Positions 8,174 through 17,465 of a stretch of DNA of 64,000 nucleotides are shown here, one piece after another. The stretch is from Chelativorans sp. AA-79. Its GTDB lineage: Bacteria > Pseudomonadota > Alphaproteobacteria > Rhizobiales > Rhizobiaceae. The translations under genes and the position numbers were made by a program. Below the pieces are notes generated by a model, which had not been told where the DNA came from, did no database searches, and saw nothing but the letters and a program-made list of their open reading frames with translations. The stretch spans positions 2,558,001-2,622,000 of the forward strand of contig NZ_CP120361.1 in NCBI RefSeq assembly GCF_029457495.1. Direction: 5' to 3'. The stretch's first letter is position 1; the number at the start of each line of letters is the position of its first letter.

Positions 8174-9208
8174 TCACGGGCCGGTCGCGTAGTCCAGCAC
8201 GGTCTCGGGGTTGATCTCGCCGTCATAGGAGGCATCGACGTCGTAGCGGACGAGCGAGAAGGCGCCCAGGCGGAATATCCACTGGCCGCTGGAGGAGGCA
8301 TCTCCCACGCCCCGCCATTTTTCACGAGTGGTCAGGGTCAGCGTTTCCGGGTCGAAATCGGAGTTTACGAGCTGGTCCTCGGTCACGAAGCCGATGATGC
8401 GCATTTCCTCCACGCGCTTTTCCGAATCCCCGTCTTCATAACGGATATCGAGATCCGGCACCGCGAAACGGAGGGGCAGGATTTCGTCGTTTTCGCCGGC
8501 GAGCAGATACACATGCGTCTCGTTATACGCGGCACGATCGCACAGGAAGCGGAAGAGCCGCACCTCCCTCTGCGGGGCGTCGGGCGGATCATAGTCGTAG
8601 TTGAACCGGATCATATGGCTTTCCGGTTCTTCTTCGGTGCCGAGATCGCCGGCGCAGACGCCGTCATAAACGGTATCGAAGAGCCGCTGCGCGCGCTGGA
8701 GAAGCGCATCGCCCGGTACAGGTGCTCCCTCGCCACAGCTTTCGGGCAGCGCGTCGGCAAGTGGTGCATCGGCAGGCTGCAGCGTGCCGCTTTCGATCAT
8801 GAGCGGTGTGTAGGGAGTGGTCTGCACTCCGGGCTGCACGAACCTGAACGTGTAGCAGCCCGCGAAGACCCGCTCCTCACCGCCGGCCTCCTGCGCCTGG
8901 ATGGCCACGGGGAGCGAATAGAAGATGCTGCCGGCGGCCCCTTCCTCGCTGGCCGCGCCGGTAAGGACGTCCACGTTTTCCGTCGTCTCATAGCCCTTGG
9001 CGTAGGCATCAGGCGTTTCGGCGGGTGGTGTCGCGAAATAGGAATAGGCACGCGCATATTCCTTCCGGTTTACGGCGTTGTAGAGGGATCGGACGAGTGC
9101 CTCCGGGCTCGACCGGTCGTCGAGATAGGCCGGCTCGGCCGCAAAGGCATGCGTTCCGAGCAAAAGGAGGGAGCAGGCGGCGATCTGGGCGAGAGGACCT
9201 GGCTTCAT
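8174..9208 (-). CDS. Exported protein of unknown function
   Basis: A 344-residue protein with a clear signal peptide (IAACSLLLLGTHAFA, then AEPAYLDD). The mature part begins SSPEALVRSLYNAVNRKEYA, which resembles NTF2-like or yjbH-type exported proteins, but I cannot name the family. The sequence is acidic and has two well-separated cysteines (GCYTFRF and FLCDRAA) that might form a disulfide. A GGAG box eight bases upstream supports the ATG at 9208. It converges on the hydrolase gene with a one-base gap. It may act in the periplasm; no catalytic motif was recognised. Confidence 0.75.
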   Translation of the reverse strand: MKPGPLAQIAACSLLLLGTHAFAAEPAYLDDRSSPEALVRSLYNAVNRKEYARAYSYFATPPAETPDAYAKGYETTENVDVLTGAASEEGAAGSIFYSLPVAIQAQEAGGEERVFAGCYTFRFVQPGVQTTPYTPLMIESGTLQPADAPLADALPESCGEGAPVPGDALLQRAQRLFDTVYDGVCAGDLGTEEEPESHMIRFNYDYDPPDAPQREVRLFRFLCDRAAYNETHVYLLAGENDEILPLRFAVPDLDIRYEDGDSEKRVEEMRIIGFVTEDQLVNSDFDPETLTLTTREKWRGVGDASSSGQWIFRLGAFSLVRYDVDASYDGEINPETVLDYATGP

Positions 9209-9386
9209 GGAAAGGCTCCGCGGGTTCGCTGGGCAGATTCCTGTGATTAAATAAGTCCTTTTGGTGCATTGTGTGAAATCCGGCGGCCGCCCGTGCCCTT
9301 TCGGTTAAAATGTGTGGACGACGGCAGACATTTCTTAACGACGCCGCCCTAGTCTGGCGGGCAGCGACCTGTCGGACGGACTTTCC

Positions 9387-9809
9387 ATGGCACCACGCGC
9401 GCCGCGCGATTTTTCGAGCATGCTGGACGAGCTTCTGTCGGAACGCTCCGACGAGCCTGACCGGGCGCACCTCATCTCCATTGATTATCTCTCGGTGGTC
9501 GAGGAACTCCATTCGGGCCGGATTGCCTTCTCCGACGACGCCCTTGACGCTGCCTATGCTTCCATGGGCGAGCCGGAGCAGGCAAGGCCGGAGCCTTCGC
9601 TGGATCCCGAGGAAATCGCGCGTGAGCTCGGCCTCGCCGGCGGCGGGAAGCCGAAGGAGCTCGACCGGCTGCGGCGCGAATTCGCTCTGCGCAACCACCC
9701 CGACCGGGTGCCCGAACATCTGCGCGCCCGCGCCGTCGTCCGCATGCAGGTCGCCAACATGCTGATCGACGAGGCGAAGCGGCGGCGGGTCAGGCGTAGA
9801 AAAGCATGA
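9387..9809 (+). CDS. Small J-domain-like protein
   Basis: A 140-residue acidic protein. The C-terminal 40 residues read LDRLRREFALRNHPDRVPEH followed by ARAVVRMQVANMLIDEAKRR, a degenerate J-domain with the HPD tripeptide that stimulates DnaK-type chaperones. The N-terminal 90 residues are low-similarity and acidic (LDELLSERSDEPDRAHLISI). The last 20 bp overlap the convergent MATE gene. A co-chaperone role is inferred only from the HPD motif. Confidence 0.65.
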   Translation: MAPRAPRDFSSMLDELLSERSDEPDRAHLISIDYLSVVEELHSGRIAFSDDALDAAYASMGEPEQARPEPSLDPEEIARELGLAGGGKPKELDRLRREFALRNHPDRVPEHLRARAVVRMQVANMLIDEAKRRRVRRRKA

Positions 9810-11187
9810 GCTTCCCGCGCCTCAGCCAGCGCGACAGAAGCAGTACCGCCACCACCGTCAGACCGGCGCAGAGGCCGATCCAGATGCCCACGCCGCCATA
9901 GCCCAGCGGAAAGCCGAGCACGACGCTGAGCGGCAGGCCGATGCCCCAGTAGCCGAATGCCGCATAGATCATCGGCACCGTGGTGTCGTGCAGCCCGCGC
10001 AGCATGCCGCTCCCCACCGCCTGCGCGCCGTCAGCGATCTGGAAGAGCGCGGCATAGGCGAGGAAGGTGACCGCCATGGTGACGACCGGCTGGTTTTCCG
10101 GCGCGTCGAGATCGATGAAGCCGGCGATGAGAACGCGCGGCGCCAGGAACATGATGAGCGCCATCAGCCCCATGAAGCTCACGCCCATGGTGAAGGCCGT
10201 CCAGCCCGCGCGCGTGATCGCCTGCGCGTTCCTCGCGCCGAAGGCGCGGCCCACACGCACCGTGACCGCCTGGCCGAGCCCCATGGGCACCATGAAGCTG
10301 GCCGAGGCGATCTGGATGGCGATCGCGTGGGCGGCGAGCGAGACGGTATCGATCCGGCCCATGAGCAGGGCGGCGATGTTGAAGACCGACACTTCGAAGG
10401 TGAGAATGCCGGCGATCGGCAGGCCGAGCCGCAGCATCGCCCGGAAGCGCGGCCAGTCGGAGCGCCAGAACCGGCCGAACAGGCTGAAGCGGCGGAACTG
10501 GCGTTCGAGGCTGACGACCGCCACCAGGCCGAGGAACATGAACGTGCTGGACAAGGTCGTGGCGTAGCCCGCGCCCGTCAGCCCAAGTGCCGGAAGGCCG
10601 AGATTGCCGAAGATCAGGCACCAGTTGGCGAGCACGTTGAAGGCCACGCATATGAAGGCGACCACCAACGCCCATCCGGGCCGTTCCAGCGCGGAAATGA
10701 AGGAGCGCAGCACGATGTAGCCGAAAAAGGGCAGGGCGGCCCATTGCAGCGCACGCACATAGGACTGGGCTGCCTGGCTGAGCGCCGGATCCTGCCCCAT
10801 GGCGAGCAGGATGGCTTCGGTGTTCCAGAGAAGCAGCCAGAGCGGGACCGAGACGGCCACCGCCAGCCACAGGCCCTGCCGCGCGGAGCGCCGTACCTCG
10901 CGCATATAGCGCAGCCTGCCGCCGATGGCGCTCGCCATCATGGGGGAAGCCGCCGCCATGAGACCGAGACCGAAGATCACCGGCATGAAATAGAGGTTGT
11001 GGCCGAGCGTGCCTGCGGCGAGCGCCTCGGGCGAAAGCCGTCCCAGCATCATGACGTCGGTCACGGTCATCGCCGTCTGTGCGAGATTGGTCAGGATCAT
11101 CGGCCAGGCGAGCGACAGCGTTGCGCGCGCTTCGGAAAGCCAGAGATTGACCGGGGGCGCTCCCGCGCCCGTAGCCAGCGCTGTCAT
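9790..11187 (-). CDS. MATE family multidrug efflux transporter
   Basis: A 465-residue, strongly hydrophobic protein with about 12 membrane segments in two homologous halves. Diagnostic stretches are LSLAWPMILTNLAQTAMTVT, DVMMLGRLSPEALAAGTLGH in the first half and IAIQIASASFMVPMGLGQAV, TVRVGRAFGARNAQAITRAG in the second. MATE proteins expel cationic drugs or metabolites using a proton or sodium gradient. The length is normal for the NorM branch. The ATG at 11187 has a modest GGA box nine bases upstream. It is monocistronic by context, convergent with the J-domain-like gene. Confidence 0.92.
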   Translation of the reverse strand: MTALATGAGAPPVNLWLSEARATLSLAWPMILTNLAQTAMTVTDVMMLGRLSPEALAAGTLGHNLYFMPVIFGLGLMAAASPMMASAIGGRLRYMREVRRSARQGLWLAVAVSVPLWLLLWNTEAILLAMGQDPALSQAAQSYVRALQWAALPFFGYIVLRSFISALERPGWALVVAFICVAFNVLANWCLIFGNLGLPALGLTGAGYATTLSSTFMFLGLVAVVSLERQFRRFSLFGRFWRSDWPRFRAMLRLGLPIAGILTFEVSVFNIAALLMGRIDTVSLAAHAIAIQIASASFMVPMGLGQAVTVRVGRAFGARNAQAITRAGWTAFTMGVSFMGLMALIMFLAPRVLIAGFIDLDAPENQPVVTMAVTFLAYAALFQIADGAQAVGSGMLRGLHDTTVPMIYAAFGYWGIGLPLSVVLGFPLGYGGVGIWIGLCAGLTVVAVLLLSRWLRRGKLMLFYA

Positions 11188-11435
11188 GATGCTGCTTTCC
11201 TATGGACCCTGGCGGCTGCCGCTCGGCCGATGAATCACGCGGCAAATCCATCTCGGACCGCCCGCCGAATGCTTAATAGCGGGCGTCTGTGTCCAGACAA
11301 GTCAAATTCTCTTGCCGGAAGGAGCAATTCCCTTGATGTTTGCACCGCAATATTGCGTGGCGCGGTGCAGTGGCTATAGTCGCGCCTCCTCCACGGCGCT
11401 TTTCCGCGCCATCCCGTTAGACCGGAGAAAAATCC

Positions 11436-12485
11436 ATGGAAAAGCGCCGTCTCGGCCGCACCGATCTCTTCGTCTCCAAGATCTGCCTCGGCACCATGAC
11501 CTGGGGCGAGCAGAACAGCGAGACCGAGGGCCATGCCCAGATGGATTTCGCCTTCGAGCAGGGCGTCAATTTCCTCGATACGGCCGAGCTCTACCCGATC
11601 CCGCCCAAGCCGGAGACGCAGGGCCGCACGGAACGGATCATCGGCACCTGGATGAAGGAGCGCCGCAACCGGGACAGTGTCGTTGTCGCCTCCAAGGTGG
11701 TGGGCCGTACTGCGAACGCCTGGTTCCGCGGCGGCCGGCCCTCCAGGCTCGTCCGCGCCGATATCCTCGATGCGGTCGAAAAATCGCTGGCGCGCCTGCA
11801 GACCGACCATATCGACCTCTACCAGATACACTGGCCCGATCGCGCCATCCCCTGGGGATCCAATCCCGCACGCGTCACCGGCGAGTTGGAGCGCCACGAG
11901 GACGAGACACCCATCGCCGAGACCATCGCTGTCTTCGAGGAGTTGGTGAAAGACGGCAAAATCCGCCATTTCGGCCTGTCGAACGAGAGCTCATGGGGCG
12001 TGATGCGCTATGTCGGCGAGGCGGAGAAGGGGACCGGGCCCCGTCCCGTCTCGGTCCAGAACGCCTACAGTCTGGTCAACCGGACCTTCGAGGTGAACCT
12101 GGCCGAGGTGGCTTTTCGCGAAGGGGTGGGGCTGCTTGCCTATTCTCCGCTGGCGCAGGGCTATCTCAGCGGGAAGTACGACCATGGCGCCCTGCCGGAA
12201 GGCTCGCGCAAGAAGCTTTTCAACCGGCTGCAGCGCTACGAGGCGCCCGGCGCCGCGGAGGCCTTTCTGGCCTATAATGCGCTTGCGCGCTCCTTCGGGA
12301 TGAGCCCCGCCGTCTTCGCCAATGCGTTCGTCACCTCCCGGCCCTTCCTGACCGCAAACATCGTCGGCGCGACGACGATCGAGCAACTCGACGAGGCGAT
12401 CAGATCGGCCCATGTGGCCTGGACGGAGGAGATGCAGAAGGCAGTGGATGACCTGCATCGGAAGTTCGGCAATCCCTGTCCCTGA
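11436..12485 (+). CDS. Aldo/keto reductase (Tas-like)
   Basis: A 349-residue NADP-dependent oxidoreductase with a TIM-barrel layout. It starts MEKRRLGRTDLFVSKICLGT. The catalytic tetrad is visible: Asp and Tyr in NFLDTAELYPIPPKPE, Lys in VVVASKVVGR and His in DLYQIHWPDR. The cofactor end is FLTANIVGATTIEQLDEAI. The PIPPKPET segment after the active-site Tyr is typical of the Tas/YajO-type branch. A GGAG box precedes the ATG. Physiological substrate is unknown; it likely reduces aldehydes or ketones in the cytoplasm. Confidence 0.9.
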   Translation: MEKRRLGRTDLFVSKICLGTMTWGEQNSETEGHAQMDFAFEQGVNFLDTAELYPIPPKPETQGRTERIIGTWMKERRNRDSVVVASKVVGRTANAWFRGGRPSRLVRADILDAVEKSLARLQTDHIDLYQIHWPDRAIPWGSNPARVTGELERHEDETPIAETIAVFEELVKDGKIRHFGLSNESSWGVMRYVGEAEKGTGPRPVSVQNAYSLVNRTFEVNLAEVAFREGVGLLAYSPLAQGYLSGKYDHGALPEGSRKKLFNRLQRYEAPGAAEAFLAYNALARSFGMSPAVFANAFVTSRPFLTANIVGATTIEQLDEAIRSAHVAWTEEMQKAVDDLHRKFGNPCP

Positions 12486-12626
12486 GATCGCGGGCGGAAG
12501 CGGTATGGCTGCCCCTTCGTCCCCGCGATGCGTTTTGCCTGGACAGCGCGCCCGCACGGATTCCTGTCGACACGTAAGTTTAACCATTGGGGAAGCATTT
12601 TGCTCTCCATGGTGGGGAGAGACAAA

Positions 12627-14846
12627 ATGCGTTTCGCGCGGGGCTGGTTGCTTCATTCCTTCGCATTGAAAATAGTCACGCCGGTGCTGGGCGGCGCCGT
12701 CGCGATCAGTGTTGCCGTCGCCGGGCTTCTTCTCTGGTCGAGCTGGGAAGCCGACTCGGTTGCACGGGAGCGCCAGAAGCGGCTCGCCATGGTCGTGATT
12801 TCGGACCTGAAGACCTCGATCGCCTATGATCAGGAAAGCGTCACCGTCTGGGACGATTCCGTGCGGGCGGTGAGGCAGGGAGACAGCGCCGCGGACTGGC
12901 TCGACCACAATCTCGGCAGCTGGATGAGCACCTATTTCGGGCACGACGCGGCCTATGTGGTCGACCCGGAAAACGAGCCGATATACGCCTTCTCCGGCGG
13001 CAAGGCGGGAGCCGATGAGGATTTCAGGCGGCTTGAGTCGACCATCGTGCCGCTCATCGCCTTCCTTCGCGAGGAGATGCGGACGGGCCGCAACCAGGAG
13101 CCGGCAGGGCGGATGCTCACGCCGGGGGCGGCCGACCTGATGGTGGTGTCCGGCCATCCGGCCGTCGTCAGCGTCAAACCCATCGTCTCCGACACCGGCG
13201 AAATCGTGCAGACACCGGGCGAGGAATACCTGCACATCGCCGTGCGATATCTTGACGATAGCCTCCTGGAAGGCCTGCGGCACGACTACCTCTTCGACGG
13301 CATCCGCTTCGCCTGGCAGGACGATTCCGGAAAGGGCGAGACGGGCCTGCCCCTTCTGTCCGATTCAGGCGCTGTGATCGGCTATTTCATATGGCAGCCC
13401 CACAGGCCCGGCACGACGGTGCTGGCGAACCTTGCGCCGGTGCTCCTGGGTGTCATGCTGCTCGCTCTCCTGACGATCAGCGGTCTTCTGTTCCTGGTCA
13501 ACCAGCGCTCGAAGAGGCTCGCCGCCAGCGAGGCCCGGATGCAGTATCTGGCGCTGCACGACCCTCTGACGGCTCTTCCCAACCGTTCGCTGCTGGAGGA
13601 GCGGCTGGAAGAAGCGCTGGATGCGCTCGAAAACACGCGGGACATGCTGGCGGTCCTTTATCTCGACCTGGACCGTTTCAAGCAGGTGAACGATTCGCTT
13701 GGCCATCCGGCGGGGGATCACCTCATCAAGGAGGTTGCCAGGCGTCTGGGCAAGCTCACGCGCCATGGCGATACGGTGGCGCGGATCGGTGGCGACGAGT
13801 TCGTGGTGCTCATGCCCCATCGCCGCGAAGCCGGGGAGGTGGACGCCTTCTGCGAGCGCGTGATCGAGGCGATGCGCCAGCCCTACCATATCGACGGCAA
13901 CCAGGTTTTCGCCAGCATCTCGCTTGGGGTCGCCGTGGCGCCGGTCGACGGCATCGACCGGGCGGAGCTCACGCGCAAGGCCGACATTGCACTTTACCAC
14001 GCCAAGAGTTCCGGCCGCAGCCGCTACGCGCGGTTCGGCAGCGAGATGGATTCCATGCTGAAGGAGCGCAGGGAGATCGAACGCGACCTGCGCGTGGCGC
14101 TTGCCCGCAGGAACGAGCTGGCGGTGCACTATCAGCCGCTCTACACCGCACGCGACATGCAGATCACCGGGGTGGAGGCGCTCCTGCGATGGAGACACCC
14201 GCAGAAGGGGTGGGTCTCGCCGGCGCTCTTCGTGCCCATCGCGGAGGAGACGGGCCTGATCGAGGCGCTTGGGGACTTCGTCCTTCGCGAGGCGTGCCTG
14301 GCCGCCCTTGCATGGCCCGACCTGACCATCGCCGTGAACGTGTCGGCGATCGAACTGCGCAACCCGGCCTTCGCCGGAAAGGTTGCGGATGCGCTGGCCG
14401 AGCACGGCCTGGAACCGGGACGGCTGGAACTGGAGGTGACCGAGACGGCGCTCACCGATCATATCGGCGAATGCGAAGGGAATGTGCGCGCGCTCAGGGA
14501 GATGGGCGTGCGGATCGCGCTCGACGATTTCGGCACCGGCTTCTCATCGCTCGGCCGGCTGCATCAGCTCAAGGTGGACCGCATCAAGATCGACCGCAGC
14601 TTCGTCAGCGGGTTCGGGAAATCGAGCGGGGACGAGGCGATCATACAGGCGATCGTGGATCTGGCGCACGCCAACGGCCTCAGGACGACGGCGGAGGGCG
14701 TGGAGACCTCGGAGCAGGGCGACTACCTGAAAACGATCGGCTGCGACGAGTTGCAGGGCTTCCTGCTGTCGCGCGCCGTGCCTCCCGAGGAGATCGACGG
14801 CCTCCTGGGTGCGAAGCGCCGGCGCAGCGTGGCAAGCGCAGCTTAG
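12627..14846 (+). CDS. CHASE4-GGDEF-EAL cyclic-di-GMP protein
   Basis: A 739-residue membrane signalling protein. The first membrane segment (VTPVLGGAVAISVAVAGLLL) is followed by a periplasmic CHASE4-like sensor (YDQESVTVWDDSVRAVRQGD ... AAYVVDPENEPIYAFSGG), then a second segment (LAPVLLGVMLLALLTISGLL). The cytoplasmic part carries a GGDEF domain with the canonical RIGGDEFVVLMP and an EAL domain with VEALLRWRHP and IALDDFGTGFSSLGRL, so both synthesis and hydrolysis of c-di-GMP appear possible. The ATG at 12627 has GGGGAGAGACAAA upstream; an in-frame ATG at 12609 is a weaker option. It ends overlapping the convergent kinase gene by 4 bp. Confidence 0.9.
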   Translation: MRFARGWLLHSFALKIVTPVLGGAVAISVAVAGLLLWSSWEADSVARERQKRLAMVVISDLKTSIAYDQESVTVWDDSVRAVRQGDSAADWLDHNLGSWMSTYFGHDAAYVVDPENEPIYAFSGGKAGADEDFRRLESTIVPLIAFLREEMRTGRNQEPAGRMLTPGAADLMVVSGHPAVVSVKPIVSDTGEIVQTPGEEYLHIAVRYLDDSLLEGLRHDYLFDGIRFAWQDDSGKGETGLPLLSDSGAVIGYFIWQPHRPGTTVLANLAPVLLGVMLLALLTISGLLFLVNQRSKRLAASEARMQYLALHDPLTALPNRSLLEERLEEALDALENTRDMLAVLYLDLDRFKQVNDSLGHPAGDHLIKEVARRLGKLTRHGDTVARIGGDEFVVLMPHRREAGEVDAFCERVIEAMRQPYHIDGNQVFASISLGVAVAPVDGIDRAELTRKADIALYHAKSSGRSRYARFGSEMDSMLKERREIERDLRVALARRNELAVHYQPLYTARDMQITGVEALLRWRHPQKGWVSPALFVPIAEETGLIEALGDFVLREACLAALAWPDLTIAVNVSAIELRNPAFAGKVADALAEHGLEPGRLELEVTETALTDHIGECEGNVRALREMGVRIALDDFGTGFSSLGRLHQLKVDRIKIDRSFVSGFGKSSGDEAIIQAIVDLAHANGLRTTAEGVETSEQGDYLKTIGCDELQGFLLSRAVPPEEIDGLLGAKRRRSVASAA

Positions 14847-16036
14847 ACGAGCAGGCTGCCCGACGGCAGCGTCATCGTGACGGAGAGCCCCTCGCGGCGC
14901 CAATCATATTTCAGCGTGCCGCCGAACTGGCGCGTAACCGTGGCATGCACGAGGCGGCTGCCATAGCCGTTCATGCGCGGCGGCTGCTCGACGGGCGGGC
15001 CGCCGCGTTCCACCCAGGTGAGATGGAGACGCTCCTCCCCGGTCGGCCGCCAGCAGATATCGACGCAGCCTTCGTCCACGGACAGGGCACCGTATTTGGA
15101 AGCGTTGGTGGCGAGCTCATGGATGACGAGAGCGATCCCGTCCACCGCCTTGTCGCTGCAGGGCACGCGCGGCCCCTCGATCGTAAAGCGCGCACAGGGA
15201 TCGGGATCATGCGGCCGGGTGATCGCCTCGACCACTTCGCCGAGATCGGTTGTGCGCAGCCCGTCCCCGCTGCTGTGCACCTTGCGGCGCACGAGGGAGT
15301 GCGCGTTGGCGAGTGCATGCAGGCGGCCGGAAAGCGCCGTCACCATCTGCTCCTTGGTGGAGGTGGTGCGCGCGGTTGAGCGGATCATGCTCTCGGCGAT
15401 GGAGAAGAGGTTCTTGATCCGGTGATCCATTTCGGCGGACAGCCGCTCCTGCTCCTCGAGCGCACGGGTGAGCCGCGTCTGATTTTCGCGCAGCTTGAGC
15501 GCAATCCCGACAAGGGTGGCGAGCTCGGTCATGGCGCGGGCATGCCCGGCGTCGAAATGGCCTTCCTGCCCCGCGACGATCCACAAAGTGCCGAGCGGCT
15601 TCTCGCTGCCGACATAAAGAGGGACGAGCAGCACCTCCGGCACGACGATGCCTGCGTCGGCGATCCAGTCGTAGGCGCGTTCGGGATGGCGGGCGAGCAC
15701 CGGTCGGTTTTCGTCCAGCGTGACGCCGCAGGGGCTGAAATTGCGTGGCGTCGGAGCTCCCTCGAAAGTGGAGAGAACGCCGCGCAGATAGCGCCAGCGA
15801 AAGAGACGCGTATCGTCTCCCTCATAGAGGCTGAGGCCCGCCGAGATGCCGCCGGTCATCTGCATGGCGAGATCGACGAAACGGGGCAGCACCTCCTCCG
15901 GCGCGTCCGCCATGCGCATGGCGAGGTCCTGCAGCGCACGCTTCTCCTGCAGATGATCGGTCTGCTTCGGCGCACGGCGGGCAAGCTCGGCAGTGATGAA
16001 CACATCCGCGACGGATGGCGTCGGTGATTTCAGCAA
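14843..16036 (-). CDS. GAF-domain HWE/HisKA_2 sensor histidine kinase
   Basis: A protein of about 397 residues, apparently cytoplasmic. A GAF-like domain spans roughly residues 50-190 (LRGVLSTFEGAPTPRNFSPC, LLVPLYVGSEKPLGTLWIVA). The phosphoacceptor block is SAEMDHRIKNLFSIAESMI (H-R-x-K-N). The ATPase part has an N-box VIHELATNASKYGALSVDE and ends GYGSRLVHATVTRQFGGTL. This is the HWE/HisKA_2 architecture common in Rhizobiales stress, light and general-stress signalling. The start is uncertain: 16036 is a TTG with a weak ribosome-binding site. No cognate response regulator is adjacent. Confidence 0.85.
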   Translation of the reverse strand: MLKSPTPSVADVFITAELARRAPKQTDHLQEKRALQDLAMRMADAPEEVLPRFVDLAMQMTGGISAGLSLYEGDDTRLFRWRYLRGVLSTFEGAPTPRNFSPCGVTLDENRPVLARHPERAYDWIADAGIVVPEVLLVPLYVGSEKPLGTLWIVAGQEGHFDAGHARAMTELATLVGIALKLRENQTRLTRALEEQERLSAEMDHRIKNLFSIAESMIRSTARTTSTKEQMVTALSGRLHALANAHSLVRRKVHSSGDGLRTTDLGEVVEAITRPHDPDPCARFTIEGPRVPCSDKAVDGIALVIHELATNASKYGALSVDEGCVDICWRPTGEERLHLTWVERGGPPVEQPPRMNGYGSRLVHATVTRQFGGTLKYDWRREGLSVTMTLPSGSLLV

Positions 16037-16129
16037 GATCTTCAGCGACCCCTAAAAATCCACCTTACGTCAAATTTTCCGGGCGGGCGAGTCAAGGGGA
16101 GAGATTCTTTTCCTATGGCCTGCCTGCTC

Positions 16130-16164
16130 CGAAGAAAAGACGCCCGGCCGCCGGGTCGGGCGTC
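16130..16164 (-). terminator. Rho-independent terminator after the PfpI-like gene
   Basis: An 8-bp perfect inverted repeat GACGCCCG / CGGGCGTC (16139-16146 and 16157-16164). On the minus strand it is followed by TTTTCTTC. It lies 41 bp past the stop of the PfpI-like gene. Confidence 0.7.
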
Positions 16165-16204
16165 GTGTCGGCGCAGACCATCTGCGGGGATCGGCGGGCG
16201 GGCC

Positions 16205-16765
16205 TCAGGCGGCGCGGCGTTCGTGCCGGCCTTCGCGGATCTCCTCGGAAAGCTTGTCGCAGAAGGCGTCGAGGTCGCCGGGATTGCGGCTGGTGACCAG
16301 CCCCTGGTCGGTGACGACCTCGCTGTTCTCCCACCGGCCGCCGGCATTCATCACGTCGGTCTTTATCGAGTGATAGGAGGTGACCCGCCGGTCCTTGAGG
16401 ACGCCGAGCTCGACCAGCAGCCAGGGGGCGTGGCAGATCGCGCCGATGACCTTGCGCTCATCCCAGAAGCTCCTGATGAAGGAGAGCGCCTTCTGCTCGA
16501 CGCGCAGGAGATCGGGATTGATCTGGCCGCCCGGCAGCACCAGGGCGTCGTAATCCTCCGGCCGCGCCTCATCGAGCGTCTTGTCGACCGGGACGGGCCG
16601 GCCCCAATCCTTCTTGTCCCAGCCCTTGATCTGTCCCGGGTCGAGCGAGACCACATGGACCTCCGCGCCCGCCTCGCGCAGCTTGTTGAGCGGGACTTCC
16701 AACTCCGACTGCTCGAACCCGTGGGTGGCGAGAATGGCCACGCGTTTTCCGGAAATGTCCTGCAT
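16205..16765 (-). CDS. PfpI/DJ-1 family type 1 glutamine amidotransferase-like protein
   Basis: A 186-residue protein of the DJ-1/PfpI superfamily (YhbO-like). It starts MQDISGKRVAILATHGFEQS. The nucleophile elbow is VIGAICHAPWLLVEL with cysteine followed by histidine, and the conserved glutamate lies in HGFEQSELEVPL. Family members are deglycases, chaperones or proteases of the stress response. The ATG at 16765 has GGAGAGAAAG upstream; the longer open frame has no support. In the pre-insertion chromosome this gene would be the first gene downstream of nrdJ, now separated from it by the 21-kb transposon. Confidence 0.88.
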   Translation of the reverse strand: MQDISGKRVAILATHGFEQSELEVPLNKLREAGAEVHVVSLDPGQIKGWDKKDWGRPVPVDKTLDEARPEDYDALVLPGGQINPDLLRVEQKALSFIRSFWDERKVIGAICHAPWLLVELGVLKDRRVTSYHSIKTDVMNAGGRWENSEVVTDQGLVTSRNPGDLDAFCDKLSEEIREGRHERRAA

Positions 16766-17034
16766 CTTTCTCTCCATTGTTGGGGATGCCCGGGAAACCG
16801 ACGGGAAGGCGTGTCTGTTCCATGGCAATTCCGCAAGGACCGGTGAGGATAGGTGTGGCGTTTCCTGCAAGGGTGCCCGGTGCCGGAAGCGTCGGACGTG
16901 TGCAGAGAGGGAACGGCAAGGATCCTAGGGTCTGCGCCTCATGACGACGGTGGAGAGGCGTTGTGATCTCAAACAGCTGTGCGCCAGGGGCGGGCCTCGA
17001 CCTGACTAAAGGCTACGGCCCCTCCTGCTTCGTC

Positions 17035-17057
17035 GTCCTCCGGCTTGATTCGAGGAC
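17035..17057. repeat. Small interspersed palindrome
   Basis: GTCCTCCGGCTTGATTCGAG followed by GAC: arms GTCCTC and GAGGAC around a GGCTTGA core. It resembles the short palindromic repeats with a CGGGCTTGACCCG core that are scattered through rhizobial intergenic regions, here slightly degenerate. Confidence 0.35.
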
Positions 17058-17241
17058 TCATGCCCTGACGGTGGCGGCGACTGGTTGCGATGCGCTCTCG
17101 CAAGACACTAAGCGCCACGCGATAGGCCATTATCGCGGCGTTGTCGAAGGAGATTTCCCAACACGGTCAAGGTGGGGAGAGCCATTCAGTAGGCTTCCCC
17201 TGCCTTCGACTGGTGTCAGTCGCGACCGCACACCCATTGCA

Positions 17242-17247
17242 GCAGCA
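17242..17247. repeat. Candidate target-site duplication, left copy (GCAGCA)
   Basis: GCAGCA directly precedes the left TGTGA end and matches GCAGCA at 38200-38205 directly after the right end. Tn7/Tn5053-type elements normally duplicate 5 bp. The local GCA repetition makes the exact length (5 or 6) ambiguous. Confidence 0.6.
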
Positions 17248-17365
17248 TGTGAAGGCGAACATAGTTTGTCCCAGAGTGCCGGATAAGTCATTGTAATCAT
17301 TGTGCATCGGTTGGAGAGCGGCAATGATGTTTGTCCGCAATGGCAACTTGGCGATGTCCCAAAGC
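17248..17365 (+). repeat. Left transposon end with transposase-binding repeats
   Basis: It begins TGTGAAGGCG. Three TGTCC-containing sites follow: one in AACATAGTTTGTCC (17258-17271) and two inside the 34-bp block 17332-17365 (TGTCCGCAATGGCAACTTG and CGATGTCCCAAAGC). The 34-bp block begins 84 bp from the tip. This matches the arrangement of repeated TnsB/TniA-binding sites at Tn7-like ends. Confidence 0.85.
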
Positions 17366-17465
17366 CAGCCAAGAGACTGCGGATTAAATGAGATTGATAG
17401 TCCGGGTTGAAACTTGCGGTCGACGACCTCACCATCAAATGAAGTGAGTTATCGGAGACGGCAGG

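Larger units (their letters stand above)
16766..17247. other. Chromosomal intergenic region left of the transposon
   Basis: It holds the promoter side of the PfpI-like gene and then about 400 bp without a convincing gene. A degenerate palindrome occurs at 17035-17057. The sequence ends in three GCA repeats at the transposon boundary (17239-17247). The small open frames here lack ribosome-binding sites and look accidental. Confidence 0.6.
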
